From positions 1 to 52,047 of the forward strand of contig CABZEU010000008.1 of the NCBI GenBank assembly GCA_902524795.1: a stretch of DNA of 52,047 bases, given 5' to 3'. The position numbers were made by a program, and so were the translations under genes. Shown here piece after piece: positions 26,949-35,142 of the stretch (the stretch's first letter is position 1; each line of letters begins with the position of its first letter). A model generated the notes under the pieces. That model made no database searches and had not been told where the DNA came from. It saw nothing but the letters and a program-made list of their open reading frames with translations. The DNA is from an uncultured Pelagibacteraceae bacterium. Lineage in GTDB: Bacteria > Pseudomonadota > Alphaproteobacteria > Pelagibacterales > AG-422-B15.

Positions 26949-27302
26949 CTTCTGCGTGGAAAATGAATATAGTATTGAGGCATTTATATTTTACCAAATA
27001 TTAATAGTATTCTACTTTGGTATTATCAATAACATGAGCATGATTGTCAGAGCTATGTCTAATTTAAGAGGTGATGGGTTAAAGTTCCATTTCGTACCAA
27101 ACATAAAAACCCTAGAGAATCGCTCCAAAAATAAGGTAAATGAAGTAAATAACTATAAGACCAGGAAAATATTTAAGGGAGAAATTAAAGCCTTTTTCAA
27201 TTTTTTTTCTCATGAGCGATAAATACTCAGATTTTTTGACCTTTAATAGAAAATAAATCTGTCAATTTGGCAATTGCATAAAATTAAATAAATCCATTGT
27301 TT
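26949..27302. other. Sparsely coding gap of about 350 bp before the ATP-grasp operon
   Basis: This is the longest stretch without a firmly supported gene. It contains one rightward frame of possible coding value (27034-27222, listed separately) and the upstream region of the ATP-grasp operon. A 5-bp inverted repeat CAATT/AATTG lies near 27257-27270, and a TTGACC near 27237 lacks a well-spaced -10. No RNA gene or mobile element remnant was recognised. Confidence 0.5.
27034..27222 (+). CDS. Possible small basic protein of 62 residues
   Basis: An ATG at 27034 opens a 62-codon frame beginning MSMIVRAMSNLRGDGLKFHF and ending KAFFNFFSHER. It is rich in lysine and arginine and has no signal peptide or transmembrane helix. 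No Shine-Dalgarno sequence precedes it and no family is recognised. Its position in the only long gap, co-directional with the ATP-grasp operon, is the main reason to keep it. It may be noncoding leader sequence. Confidence 0.25.
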   Translation: MSMIVRAMSNLRGDGLKFHFVPNIKTLENRSKNKVNEVNNYKTRKIFKGEIKAFFNFFSHER

Positions 27303-28724
27303 ATGTATGTTGACAGCATGTTTGATGAAATGTACAGCGATAACGCTGAAATTAGAGAGCACTATCTAAATGTTAATTCATGGCTCAGAACAATGTCTTC
27401 TACAGCGATCAGTAAGAAAAATGTAGAAGCTGAAAGTCATTTTAAAAGAATAGGGATAACATTTTCAGTTCAAGATGATTCAATGTCAGAAAGAATCATT
27501 CCCTTTGACTTAATACCTAGAATATTGACTAACCATGAATGGTCTAAAATTGAGAAAGGCGTCATTCAAAGAACCAAAGCTCTCAATGCATTCTTAGCAG
27601 ATATTTATAGCAGTGGAGAAATTTTTAAAGCAAAGATAATTCCTGAAGAAATTGTTTATAAAAAAGCATCTTTTGACCAATCAATGGTAGGTTTTTCACC
27701 GCCGCGCAAAATATACAGTCCCATTGTAGGAGTTGATTTAGTAAGAACTGGAAGAGATCAATTTTATGTTTTGGAAGATAACTGTCGAACACCTTCAGGT
27801 GTGTCATACATGTTGGAGAACAGGGAAATTATGATGAAAATGTTTCCTGATTTGTTTCATTCAAATCGCGTTCAAAGAGTCGATGATTATCCCACAAGAC
27901 TGTTGCAAACGCTAATGAGCTTGGCTCCTAAGAAATGTGATAGCTCCATTCCCACAGTTGTACTCTTAACTCCTGGACATTTAAATAGCGCTTATTATGA
28001 ACATACTTTTCTATCTGATCAAATGGGAATAGAAATGGTCGAGGCCAGTGACCTTTATGTAGAAAATGACCTTGTTTATATGAAAACTGTTGATGGGCCA
28101 AAAAAAGTTGATGTTATATATCGACGCATTGATGATGATTACATAGATCCATTATTTTATAATCCTAACTCAGTTATTGGTGTACCAGGTATTATCCACG
28201 CATATCGAACTGGTGGGGTTAATATTTGCTCTGCGCCAGGCTGCGGTATTGCAGACGATAAAGCTATTTATATTTATGTTCCTGAAATGATAAAATTTTA
28301 TTTAGGTGAGATGCCTATTCTTGAAAATGTTGAGACTTGGCGATGCGAAAAAGATGATGAATTAAAATTTGTTTTAGAAAATATTAAAAATCTCGTTGTA
28401 AAAGAGGTTGATGGCTCTGGCGGCTATGGAATGTTAATTGGTCCAAAATCCACAAAAAAAACTATTGAGCAATTCTCTCTTAAATTAAAAAATAATCCTA
28501 AAGGCTATATTGCCCAACCAACTTTGGATCTTTCATCATCACCTACTCTCATTGATAATGAAATAACAGGAAGACGTGTGGACTTGAGACCATACTGCTT
28601 GATAGGTAAGCAAGCTCAACTATGCCCAGGTGGCCTTACAAGAGTTGCGCTAAATAAAGGATCATACGTCGTGAATTCATCACAAGGAGGAGGAGTCAAG
28701 GACACTTGGGTTCTTGCTGATTAA
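27303..28724 (+). CDS. Circularly permuted ATP-grasp type 2 protein
   Basis: A 473-residue protein of the circularly permuted ATP-grasp family (former DUF404/DUF407). It starts MYVDSMFDEMYSDNAEIREH, includes FSPPRKIYSPIVGVDLVRTG and VLEDNCRTPSGVSYMLENR, and later the ATP-grasp elements NIKNLVVKEVDGSGGYGMLI, YIAQPTLDLSSSPTL and RRVDLRPYCLIG. Family members are predicted amidoligases that form amide or peptide bonds on an unidentified substrate. The ATG at 27303 is preferred over a TTG two codons upstream. It begins an operon with an alpha-E protein and a transglutaminase, spaced five bases and one base apart. Confidence 0.9.
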   Translation: MYVDSMFDEMYSDNAEIREHYLNVNSWLRTMSSTAISKKNVEAESHFKRIGITFSVQDDSMSERIIPFDLIPRILTNHEWSKIEKGVIQRTKALNAFLADIYSSGEIFKAKIIPEEIVYKKASFDQSMVGFSPPRKIYSPIVGVDLVRTGRDQFYVLEDNCRTPSGVSYMLENREIMMKMFPDLFHSNRVQRVDDYPTRLLQTLMSLAPKKCDSSIPTVVLLTPGHLNSAYYEHTFLSDQMGIEMVEASDLYVENDLVYMKTVDGPKKVDVIYRRIDDDYIDPLFYNPNSVIGVPGIIHAYRTGGVNICSAPGCGIADDKAIYIYVPEMIKFYLGEMPILENVETWRCEKDDELKFVLENIKNLVVKEVDGSGGYGMLIGPKSTKKTIEQFSLKLKNNPKGYIAQPTLDLSSSPTLIDNEITGRRVDLRPYCLIGKQAQLCPGGLTRVALNKGSYVVNSSQGGGVKDTWVLAD

Positions 28725-28729
28725 TTAAT

Positions 28730-29665
28730 ATGTTAAGTAGAACTGCCGAAAATTTATATTGGATCAGTAGATACATGGAAAGAGCTGAAACAATGGCACG
28801 CCTATTAGATGTGGGGTATCGCATGTCTCTATTTCCGAACCCAAAAGGGTATCATAATGAATGGGACTCTGTTTTGTCAGCAGCAGGTGCTTCTCAAGGA
28901 TATTTTCAAAAATATAATGAAATTAATCAAGTAAATGTCGAGGATTATCTTTTCTTTGATGAGGATAATCCCTCCTCAGTTTACAGCTGTATTTTAAACG
29001 CAAGAAACAACGCACTAGTTGTACGAACTGCTTTCACACCTGAGGCGTGGGTTGCAATTAATAAATCTTACCAAGAAATGCTTGAATTTAAAAAAAATAA
29101 ATATTCTCGATCAGACTTACCGAATTTTACCGAGTGGACAATACAACAGGTGAATATGTTTCGAGGATCAGCTAATTCATTACTTAGAAATGATGGTTAT
29201 CATTTTATATTTCTTGGAACATTTATTGAAAGAGCAGATAATTCAGCAAGATTACTTGACGTAAAATATTTTGTTCTTTTGCCAACGGCAGATTACATTG
29301 GAGGTAATCTAGATAATTTACAATGGATCATACTTTTAAGGTCACTATCCTCTTTTAGGGCATTTCGTTGGGCTTATGATGGAGATGTAACATCAACTAA
29401 AATTGCTCATTTTTTTATACTCAATAATGACTGCTCAAGATCGCTTAGCTTCTGTATTAATAATATTGTCTATCATTTAAACAGCCTAAAATGTAGTCCA
29501 GAAAAAATTACAGATATATATATGGGACTGAAAGATGTCCATGACTCAGTCAAAACAGAAACCGTTGATTCAATAATTAGTTTTGGGCTGCATGAGTATG
29601 TTACAAATTTTGTTTCCAAGATATCGTTTTTAGACAATCAAATTCAAACACATTTTTTTAGATAA
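28730..29665 (+). CDS. Alpha-E domain protein (DUF403)
   Basis: A 311-residue, mostly helical protein. MLSRTAENLYWISRYMERAE at the very N-terminus is the hallmark of the alpha-E domain. The repeated pattern FIERADNSARLLDVKYFVLL (about 166-185) and the following RSLSSFRAFRW are also typical. The biochemical role is unknown. The domain occurs beside, or fused to, circularly permuted ATP-grasp and transglutaminase proteins, which is exactly the arrangement here. It lies five bases after the ATP-grasp gene and one base before the transglutaminase gene. Confidence 0.92.
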   Translation: MLSRTAENLYWISRYMERAETMARLLDVGYRMSLFPNPKGYHNEWDSVLSAAGASQGYFQKYNEINQVNVEDYLFFDEDNPSSVYSCILNARNNALVVRTAFTPEAWVAINKSYQEMLEFKKNKYSRSDLPNFTEWTIQQVNMFRGSANSLLRNDGYHFIFLGTFIERADNSARLLDVKYFVLLPTADYIGGNLDNLQWIILLRSLSSFRAFRWAYDGDVTSTKIAHFFILNNDCSRSLSFCINNIVYHLNSLKCSPEKITDIYMGLKDVHDSVKTETVDSIISFGLHEYVTNFVSKISFLDNQIQTHFFR

Positions 29666-29666
29666 T

Positions 29667-30488
29667 ATGCACCTTACTGTTAATCATACAACAAATTACC
29701 ATTATGATAATAATCTTTTAGGATTAATACAAACCACTAAGCTTATACCCTCTTCATACAATGGTTTAAAAATCATTGATTGGGAAGTTACAAGAAACGA
29801 AAAGAAGGGTGGTGATATCTTTAGAGACGCAGAAGGAAACAATGTAGTAAATTTTAAAAGTGAAGAGAAAGAAACTAATGTTTACTTTCTTGTAAAAGGA
29901 ATTGTAGAGACATTTAATACTGATGGTGTTTACAAAAGTGTAAATGATAAAGTTAATCCCTTGGTTTACATGAGAAATACAAGACTTACTCAGCCAAATA
30001 AGGAGATTTATGAACTTGGCTTAGAAGCAAGAGAGAGTTGTAACGATAACGAGATATTAAAAATGGCACATAATATTCTCGGACTTGTTTCTGAGAAAAT
30101 TGATTATGTTCCATATACTACAAATACACAAACTACTGCTGCAATGGCTATGGAACAAAAAAAAGGAGTGTGCCAAGACCAGGCTCATATTATGATCTCT
30201 GCTGCTAAATCAATTGGTTTACCCTCAAGATATGTAAGTGGTTATATGCACAAAAACGAAAACGATTCTGAGTTTCAAGCAACTCATGCCTGGGCTGAAG
30301 TTTATATAAATGATCTAGGTTGGGTTGGATTTGATCCTACAAATCGCTGCTCCCCTGATGAGAGATACATCAGAGTTTCTTGTGGACTTGATGCAAGTTT
30401 TGCAGCTCCGATCAGAGGTGTTTATTACGGAAATAGCAATGAAAACTTAGAAATAAGTGTTCAGACAATCGAGAATTCCCCCCAATAA
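29667..30488 (+). CDS. Transglutaminase-like cysteine peptidase/amidotransferase
   Basis: A 273-residue protein with an N-terminal beta domain (MHLTVNHTTNYHYDNNLLGL) and a papain-like transglutaminase core. The catalytic triad is visible: Cys169 in KKGVCQDQAH, His207 in THAWAEVYI and Asp223 in GFDPTNR. It has no signal peptide, so it should act in the cytoplasm. With the ATP-grasp and alpha-E partners it probably makes or removes an amide-linked tag or peptide; the substrate is unknown. It ends one base before a strong intergenic hairpin. Confidence 0.92.
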   Translation: MHLTVNHTTNYHYDNNLLGLIQTTKLIPSSYNGLKIIDWEVTRNEKKGGDIFRDAEGNNVVNFKSEEKETNVYFLVKGIVETFNTDGVYKSVNDKVNPLVYMRNTRLTQPNKEIYELGLEARESCNDNEILKMAHNILGLVSEKIDYVPYTTNTQTTAAMAMEQKKGVCQDQAHIMISAAKSIGLPSRYVSGYMHKNENDSEFQATHAWAEVYINDLGWVGFDPTNRCSPDERYIRVSCGLDASFAAPIRGVYYGNSNENLEISVQTIENSPQ

Positions 30489-30514
30489 TTAAGAGGCCAA
30501 ACCAGGCCTCTTAA
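30489..30514. terminator. Perfect 10-bp hairpin between convergent operons
   Basis: TTAAGAGGCC (30489-30498) and GGCCTCTTAA (30505-30514) form a perfect stem around a 6-base loop. It lies precisely between the transglutaminase stop (30488) and the truA stop (30517). A transcription terminator serving both strands is the natural reading, although neither side has a long T-run (TTATT follows on the minus strand). Confidence 0.7.
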
Positions 30515-30516
30515 AC

Positions 30517-31257
30517 CTAGTATTTTACTTCCATAAAATACAAACCATCTGGAGGAGCAACTGCTCCACATTTCGATCTTTCCTTAGAATCGAGAGCATC
30601 ATGAAAATCACTTACCAGCCAGCTTTGTTCACCGACTAATTTAAGACTTCCTACAATTGACCTTACTTGGTGATGTAAGAATGATTTCGCTGAAAATCCG
30701 AAATAAATATTTTCTTCTGATTTTGTAATTTGAAGGCTATCAATTGTCTTTATAGGACTGTCTGACTGGCAATGAGCAGAACGGAACGTTGTAAAGTCAT
30801 GCTTGCCTTCAATCGATGATATACATTCCTTCATAAGATCTACATCTATCTCTTTGTGCGCATGCCATGCTCTACCCTTTTCAATTGTTAAGGGAGATTT
30901 GCGATTAACTATTCGATATAAATATTTTCTTTGACGTGCATTAAAACGGGCATGAAACGTATTATCAACTTCATCGACTTCTAAGATAGCTATTGGAAAA
31001 GGGCGTAGATGATCATTAAGTGCATTTTTAATTACAAAAGGTTCAAGCTCTTTGTTATTGATATCAAAATGAGCGACCTGTCCCATAGCATGAACGCCAG
31101 CATCTGTTCTTCCGGCTCCGAAAATGGTCACAGTTTCTTCAAATAAATTTTTAATCGAATCTTCTATGGCCCCTTGTATCGATTGTCCTTTGTCTTGCCT
31201 TTGCCAACCGATAAATGGAGTGCCATCGTATTCAATTTTTATTTTATATCTCTTCAT
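30517..31257 (-). CDS. truA: tRNA pseudouridine(38-40) synthase
   Basis: A 246-residue TruA of normal length. It begins MKRYKIKIEYDGTPFIGWQR, and the catalytic aspartate is Asp52 in GAGRTDAGVHA. KYLYRI and SFLHHQVRSIVG are later family motifs. It isomerises uridines 38-40 in tRNA anticodon arms. It is the last gene of a leftward run, and its start overlaps the fmt stop by four bases. Confidence 0.96.
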   Translation of the reverse strand: MKRYKIKIEYDGTPFIGWQRQDKGQSIQGAIEDSIKNLFEETVTIFGAGRTDAGVHAMGQVAHFDINNKELEPFVIKNALNDHLRPFPIAILEVDEVDNTFHARFNARQRKYLYRIVNRKSPLTIEKGRAWHAHKEIDVDLMKECISSIEGKHDFTTFRSAHCQSDSPIKTIDSLQITKSEENIYFGFSAKSFLHHQVRSIVGSLKLVGEQSWLVSDFHDALDSKERSKCGAVAPPDGLYFMEVKY

Positions 31258-32174
31258 TCAAGCATTGAGCCTACTGATATTTTATTGCCCAGTAAAAATT
31301 CTTCTATACCGCAACTTTTTTTGCCTTCTACCTTTAAAATTAATGGTCTAATTGATTTATTTCCACAGCCAATAGTCAGATCATCATCAACAACTTTTCC
31401 TGGTTTAGCATCAATATCAACCTCCATCGCTTTTAATATTTTTACTCTTTTATTTTTCCACATAAACCAGGCGCCTGGATTGGGATTATATGCATTAATT
31501 CGTCTTACTATTTTTAAGGCATCCTCTTTCCAATCTATCTTAGTTTCTTGCTTGGATATTTTTTCTGCATAACAAGAAAGAGTATCATCTTGCTTCTGCA
31601 TAATATTTTTGAAAAGAGAATCTTTGAAAAATTTTTCAAATAAATCAGCTCCCATTAATGAAAGCCTTGTTTCTAGTTCTGTGTAACTCTCTGAAATATT
31701 AATTTTGATTTTATCTTGTAAAACAATATCTCCGGTATCTAATCCCTTATTCATTTTCATAATGGTCACCCCGGTCATTTCATCTCCTTCAATCATTGAT
31801 CTTTGAATTGGTGCTGCCCCTCTCCATCGTGGTAAAACCGAGGCATGGAGATTATAGCAGCCAAATTTTGGAAGATTAAGAATCTCTTCAGGCAGTATAA
31901 GGCCATAGGCAATAACAACTATAAAATCAAGTTTCATGTCTTTGATGAATTTAATTTCTTCTGAAGAGTGTAATTCTTTTGGTGAATACAATTTTAAGTT
32001 ATTTTCTTCTGCATATAATGCTACTGGTGACTTTGAAATTTTCATTCCACGATTTGCTTTCTTTGACGGCGACGTGTAGACACCTTTAAGCTCGTATCCA
32101 CTAGTAGTAATTTTTTTCAAAGTTGGTATAGAAAAAGGGGCTGTACCCATAAAAAGAATTCGAAAATTGGTCAT
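31254..32174 (-). CDS. fmt: Methionyl-tRNA formyltransferase
   Basis: A 306-residue Fmt. It begins FRILFMGTAPFSIPTLKKI. The formyltransferase core contains YNLHASVLPRWRGAAPIQRS with catalytic Asn, His and later Asp in GVTIMKMNKGLDTGDI. The C-terminal OB-like domain follows (AYNPNPGAWF). It formylates initiator Met-tRNA with 10-formyl-THF. It lies between def and truA, five bases after def and overlapping truA by four, the classic def-fmt pairing. Confidence 0.97.
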   Translation of the reverse strand: MTNFRILFMGTAPFSIPTLKKITTSGYELKGVYTSPSKKANRGMKISKSPVALYAEENNLKLYSPKELHSSEEIKFIKDMKLDFIVVIAYGLILPEEILNLPKFGCYNLHASVLPRWRGAAPIQRSMIEGDEMTGVTIMKMNKGLDTGDIVLQDKIKINISESYTELETRLSLMGADLFEKFFKDSLFKNIMQKQDDTLSCYAEKISKQETKIDWKEDALKIVRRINAYNPNPGAWFMWKNKRVKILKAMEVDIDAKPGKVVDDDLTIGCGNKSIRPLILKVEGKKSCGIEEFLLGNKISVGSMLE

Positions 32175-32179
32175 TTTGA

Positions 32180-32716
32180 TTAAGCGACGATACGCTCTTT
32201 ACTTGATTGTTTTTTTGATTTGATTAATTTTTTAACAATCATATTTTTTTTCAAATTTGATAAGTAATCAATAAATAGAATACCTTCAAGATGATCCATT
32301 TCATGTTGAATACAGGTAGCGAGAAGTCCCTCCGCTTGCAATGTTGCATTCTTTCCATTGTAATCTAGGTAGCTTACCTCACATTCCTCAGGTCTATCAA
32401 TTTCAGCATACTGATCAGGAACTGAGAGGCAACCCTCTTCGTATGTTGACATATTCTTTGTCTTTACTTTAATTTCAGGATTAACAAAAAAATAAGGTTC
32501 TTTCTTTCCTTCTTCATTTCTCCAACTGATATCCATCACTATTACTCTTAGAGGAACTCCTATTTGTACAGCGGCTAAACCAATACCAGGTGCGTCATAC
32601 ATGGTATCAAGCATATCATCCATTAATAATTGGATATCTTTTGTTACTTCCTTCACTGGAGTTGATACCTGCTTTAAAAAAGGATCTGGAGCAGTAAGGA
32701 TTTTCTTTATAGCCAT
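32180..32716 (-). CDS. def: Peptide deformylase
   Basis: From the ATG at 32716 this is a 178-residue deformylase. It has the three classic motifs: GIGLAAVQIG (44-53), EGCLSV (94-99) with metal ligand Cys96, and QHEMDHLEG (137-145) with His138, Glu139 and His142. It removes the N-formyl group from nascent proteins. The open frame continues 30 codons upstream to 32806, but that stretch overlaps the end of recR and is not conserved-looking, while MAIKKILTAPDPFLKQVSTP is the usual start. It is followed five bases later by fmt. Confidence 0.96.
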   Translation of the reverse strand: MAIKKILTAPDPFLKQVSTPVKEVTKDIQLLMDDMLDTMYDAPGIGLAAVQIGVPLRVIVMDISWRNEEGKKEPYFFVNPEIKVKTKNMSTYEEGCLSVPDQYAEIDRPEECEVSYLDYNGKNATLQAEGLLATCIQHEMDHLEGILFIDYLSNLKKNMIVKKLIKSKKQSSKERIVA

Positions 32717-32786
32717 AAAACTTAGATAGGCTAACTTAGTTACAAGGTCAAGATTGAATAGAAAAATGACTGAAAAACAGACACAA

Positions 32787-33392
32787 CTATATTTTCTGGC
32801 GAGCACTCAAGGCAGCTGCGATAGTGCCTTCATCCATATAATCTAGTTCTCCTCCTACTGGGACACCATGTCCTAAACGGCTTATAACTATATCTTCTTG
32901 AGACAAAGTATCTGCAACATAATGTGCTGTAGTTTGGCCATCTACAGTTGCACTAAGAGCTAATATTACCTCTTCCACTTCATCACCACTCACCCTATCG
33001 ATTAACTTTTTTAAATTAAGATCCTCAGGACCTACACTATTTATCGCAGATAAATTACCCCCAAGAATATGATACATTCCGTTAAACACTTCTGCTTTTT
33101 CTAGTGCCCATAAGTCAGCAATATTCTCCACTACACAAATTTGTTTTTTTGACCGTTTCTCATCATTACAAATACTGCAAGGACTATGTAAATCGATATT
33201 TCCACAAACTTCACAAGTAATAATTTTTTCACTGGAAGATAGAAGTGCTTCTGCCAGAGGTATCATTAACTGTTCCTTTTTTTTTAAAAGGTGTAAAGCT
33301 GCCCTACTTGCTGACTTTGGGCCAAAGCCAGGCAACTTACTTATTAATAATATCAGTTTATCAATTTCTGGATTCGAAGATCGGGATCGCAT
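32787..33392 (-). CDS. recR: Recombination protein RecR
   Basis: A 201-residue RecR with the helix-hairpin-helix region (LPGFGPKSASRAALHLL), a four-cysteine zinc motif (CEVCGNIDLHSPCSIC), and a Toprim domain starting ICVVENIADLWALEKAEVF. GMYHILGGNLSAINSVGPED and a C-terminal RLGHGVPVGGELDYMDEGT complete the family pattern. It works with RecF and RecO in loading RecA at gaps. It lies one base after ybaB in the dnaX-ybaB-recR operon. Confidence 0.97.
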   Translation of the reverse strand: MRSRSSNPEIDKLILLISKLPGFGPKSASRAALHLLKKKEQLMIPLAEALLSSSEKIITCEVCGNIDLHSPCSICNDEKRSKKQICVVENIADLWALEKAEVFNGMYHILGGNLSAINSVGPEDLNLKKLIDRVSGDEVEEVILALSATVDGQTTAHYVADTLSQEDIVISRLGHGVPVGGELDYMDEGTIAAALSARQKI

Positions 33393-33393
33393 T

Positions 33394-33717
33394 TTAAAAA
33401 GGCAATTTCATTCCTGGGGGAAGTTTTAATCCTCCAGTAACTGAACTCATTTCATCGGCTATCTTTTTTTGTATTTTTTCTTTAGCATCATTAAATGCTG
33501 CCATAATAAGATCTTCTAATATTTCTTTTTCATTTTTATCAATGACACTTTCATCGATATTAATTGAGGTTACATTATTCTTTCCATTAATTGTAACCTT
33601 TACAATTCCACCACCAGCAACACCTTCTGCCTCAAGTGTCTCAACTTTCTGTTGCGCATCTGCCATTTTCTGTTGCAGCTCTTGGGCTTGTTTGATCATA
33701 TTGTTAAAATTATTCAT
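33394..33717 (-). CDS. ybaB: YbaB/EbfC family nucleoid-associated protein
   Basis: A 107-residue protein beginning MNNFNNMIKQAQELQQKMAD, with a coiled-coil N-terminus, GVAGGGIVKVTINGKNNVTS strands and a C-terminal VTGGLKLPPGMKLPF. These are standard YbaB/EbfC features. It forms dimers that bind DNA with weak specificity. The gene lies between dnaX (four bases) and recR (one base), the widely conserved order. Confidence 0.95.
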   Translation of the reverse strand: MNNFNNMIKQAQELQQKMADAQQKVETLEAEGVAGGGIVKVTINGKNNVTSINIDESVIDKNEKEILEDLIMAAFNDAKEKIQKKIADEMSSVTGGLKLPPGMKLPF

Positions 33718-33721
33718 GCTA

Positions 33722-34993
33722 CTATTCTTCTAAATTCTCCACTTTTGTACCAGGAAAAAAGTCAACAATTTCCTTTAGTTTTGGATCCATTTCTTTGACT
33801 TCTTTAACTTTTATACTTTCTACGTTATTGGCCTGATTTTCAACCAAATTGTTTAAATCACCAATCAGCTGATCGGGTTTTGGAATATCATTTAAATAAA
33901 TAATTCTAATTATCAGCATTTCGAGAGTAGAAATTGGAGAAAATGAGTCCGATACCTCACCCAGTCCTTTATTGAGCATTTGCCAAAACATTGAGAGTGT
34001 TGGTAAGTCAATATTATCTGCAATTTCATTAACTTCTTTATACTCCGCTTCAGTCAGTGAGTTTTTTACGCCTTGATCAGCATTTATTTTTACCATGGAT
34101 ATGTCATGAATGGATGAAATTAAATCACGAACAATTACAGATGGATCAGCTCCATTATCATAAAAAGAATTAATCATTTCAATGCACTTGATCGTCTCAC
34201 CTGAAGTCAATAATTTTATAAAATCGATTATTTCTGTAGGATTGTTTAATCCTATCATTTCTTTTACTTTGCTTTCTGTTAACTCTTTATCAGAAAATGT
34301 AATTGATTGATCTAAAATTGATAATCCATCTCTAACTGAACCGTCAGCTGCACGTGCAATAATTTTTAATGAGCCCTGGTCAAATTGTACACCTTCCATA
34401 TCACAAATTTTCTTTAGGAAAGAAATTAAATCATCAGGCTCAACCCGTTTTAAATCGTATCTTTGACATCTAGATAAGATTGTTGTTGGAATCTTTCTCA
34501 CTTCAGTCGTCGCAAAAATAAATTTTACATGCGGTGGTGGTTCTTCTAATGTTTTAAGCAATCCATTAAAAGCTGCTGTAGATAACATATGAACTTCGTC
34601 AATAATATAAACTTTATGCTTGGAAGATACAGGTGAGTATTGGACGCCTTCAATCAATTCTCTTATGTCAGCAATACCCGTTCGTGACGCTGCATCCATT
34701 TCATATACATCAACACTTCTTGACTCTGTAATAGCAACACAATTTTCACAAATACCGCAGGGCTCTTTTTCACCATTAGAATCTATATTCAAACAATTTA
34801 GTAATTTAGCAATAATCCTCGCTGTTGTTGTTTTCCCAACGCCCCTCACACCTGTAAGCAAATAAGCATTGGCAACTCGGTCTGTCTCAATTGCTTTCTG
34901 AATTGTTTGAGACATAAGATCCTGACCAATAAGTTCACTAAACTTTAATGGTCGATATTTTAGAGGGATTGGTAAGTTTTTTTGCTCTGACAT
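33722..34993 (-). CDS. dnaX: DNA polymerase III subunit gamma/tau
   Basis: A 423-residue clamp-loader ATPase. It has Walker A GVRGVGKT (48-55), a zinc module including CGICENC, Walker B VYIIDEVHML, sensor ATTEVRKIPTTILSRCQRYD and an SRC motif. Domains I-III are complete. The C-terminal tail is short compared with E. coli tau (643 residues) and ends with PKLKEIVDFFPGTKVENLEE, the kind of terminal domain seen in compact alphaproteobacterial proteins. No clear A-rich slippage heptamer for making a separate gamma form was found. It is the first protein gene after the SRP RNA. Confidence 0.95.
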   Translation of the reverse strand: MSEQKNLPIPLKYRPLKFSELIGQDLMSQTIQKAIETDRVANAYLLTGVRGVGKTTTARIIAKLLNCLNIDSNGEKEPCGICENCVAITESRSVDVYEMDAASRTGIADIRELIEGVQYSPVSSKHKVYIIDEVHMLSTAAFNGLLKTLEEPPPHVKFIFATTEVRKIPTTILSRCQRYDLKRVEPDDLISFLKKICDMEGVQFDQGSLKIIARAADGSVRDGLSILDQSITFSDKELTESKVKEMIGLNNPTEIIDFIKLLTSGETIKCIEMINSFYDNGADPSVIVRDLISSIHDISMVKINADQGVKNSLTEAEYKEVNEIADNIDLPTLSMFWQMLNKGLGEVSDSFSPISTLEMLIIRIIYLNDIPKPDQLIGDLNNLVENQANNVESIKVKEVKEMDPKLKEIVDFFPGTKVENLEE

Positions 34994-35011
34994 CTATATA
35001 TATTAATACTG

Positions 35012-35103
35012 TGGGAGATTAAAGTAACCCAAATATCATCGTTGCGGCTGCTTCTTTTCAGACCTGACCGGATTGGCGAATAACTTGTCTACTCAATCTC
35101 CCA
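35012..35103 (-). ncRNA. ffs: Signal recognition particle RNA, small bacterial (4.5S) type
   Basis: The minus strand encodes a hairpin RNA of about 92 nt. Its tip contains GGTCAGGTCTGAAAAGAAGC followed by AGCC, matching the conserved SRP core GGTCAGGTCCGGAAGGAAGCAGCC with a slightly altered tetraloop (TGAA for CGGA or similar). The terminal arms TGGGAGATT and AATCTCCCA pair perfectly over nine bases. It should bind Ffh for cotranslational targeting. It lies directly upstream of dnaX, a common alphaproteobacterial order. The ends are approximate, placed from the outer stem. Confidence 0.93.
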
Positions 35104-35107
35104 AAAT

Positions 35108-35116
35108 ATTGTAGCA
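35108..35116 (-). promoter_or_regulatory. Extended -10 promoter element of the SRP RNA gene
   Basis: On the minus strand TGCTACAAT, an extended -10 element (TGnTACAAT), ends five to six bases before the predicted 5' end of the SRP RNA. No good -35 is evident, which is typical when an extended -10 is present. Confidence 0.6.
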
Positions 35117-35142
35117 TACGATCATTAAATATTGTTTATTAA

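Noticed and set aside
32717..32806. Thirty-codon upstream extension of peptide deformylase
   Set aside because: It overlaps recR and lacks conserved features, while the standard MAIKKILTAPD start lies at 32716.
33722..34993. Programmed frameshift in dnaX producing a gamma subunit
   Set aside because: No A-rich slippery heptamer with a following stem was found in the relevant part of the gene.
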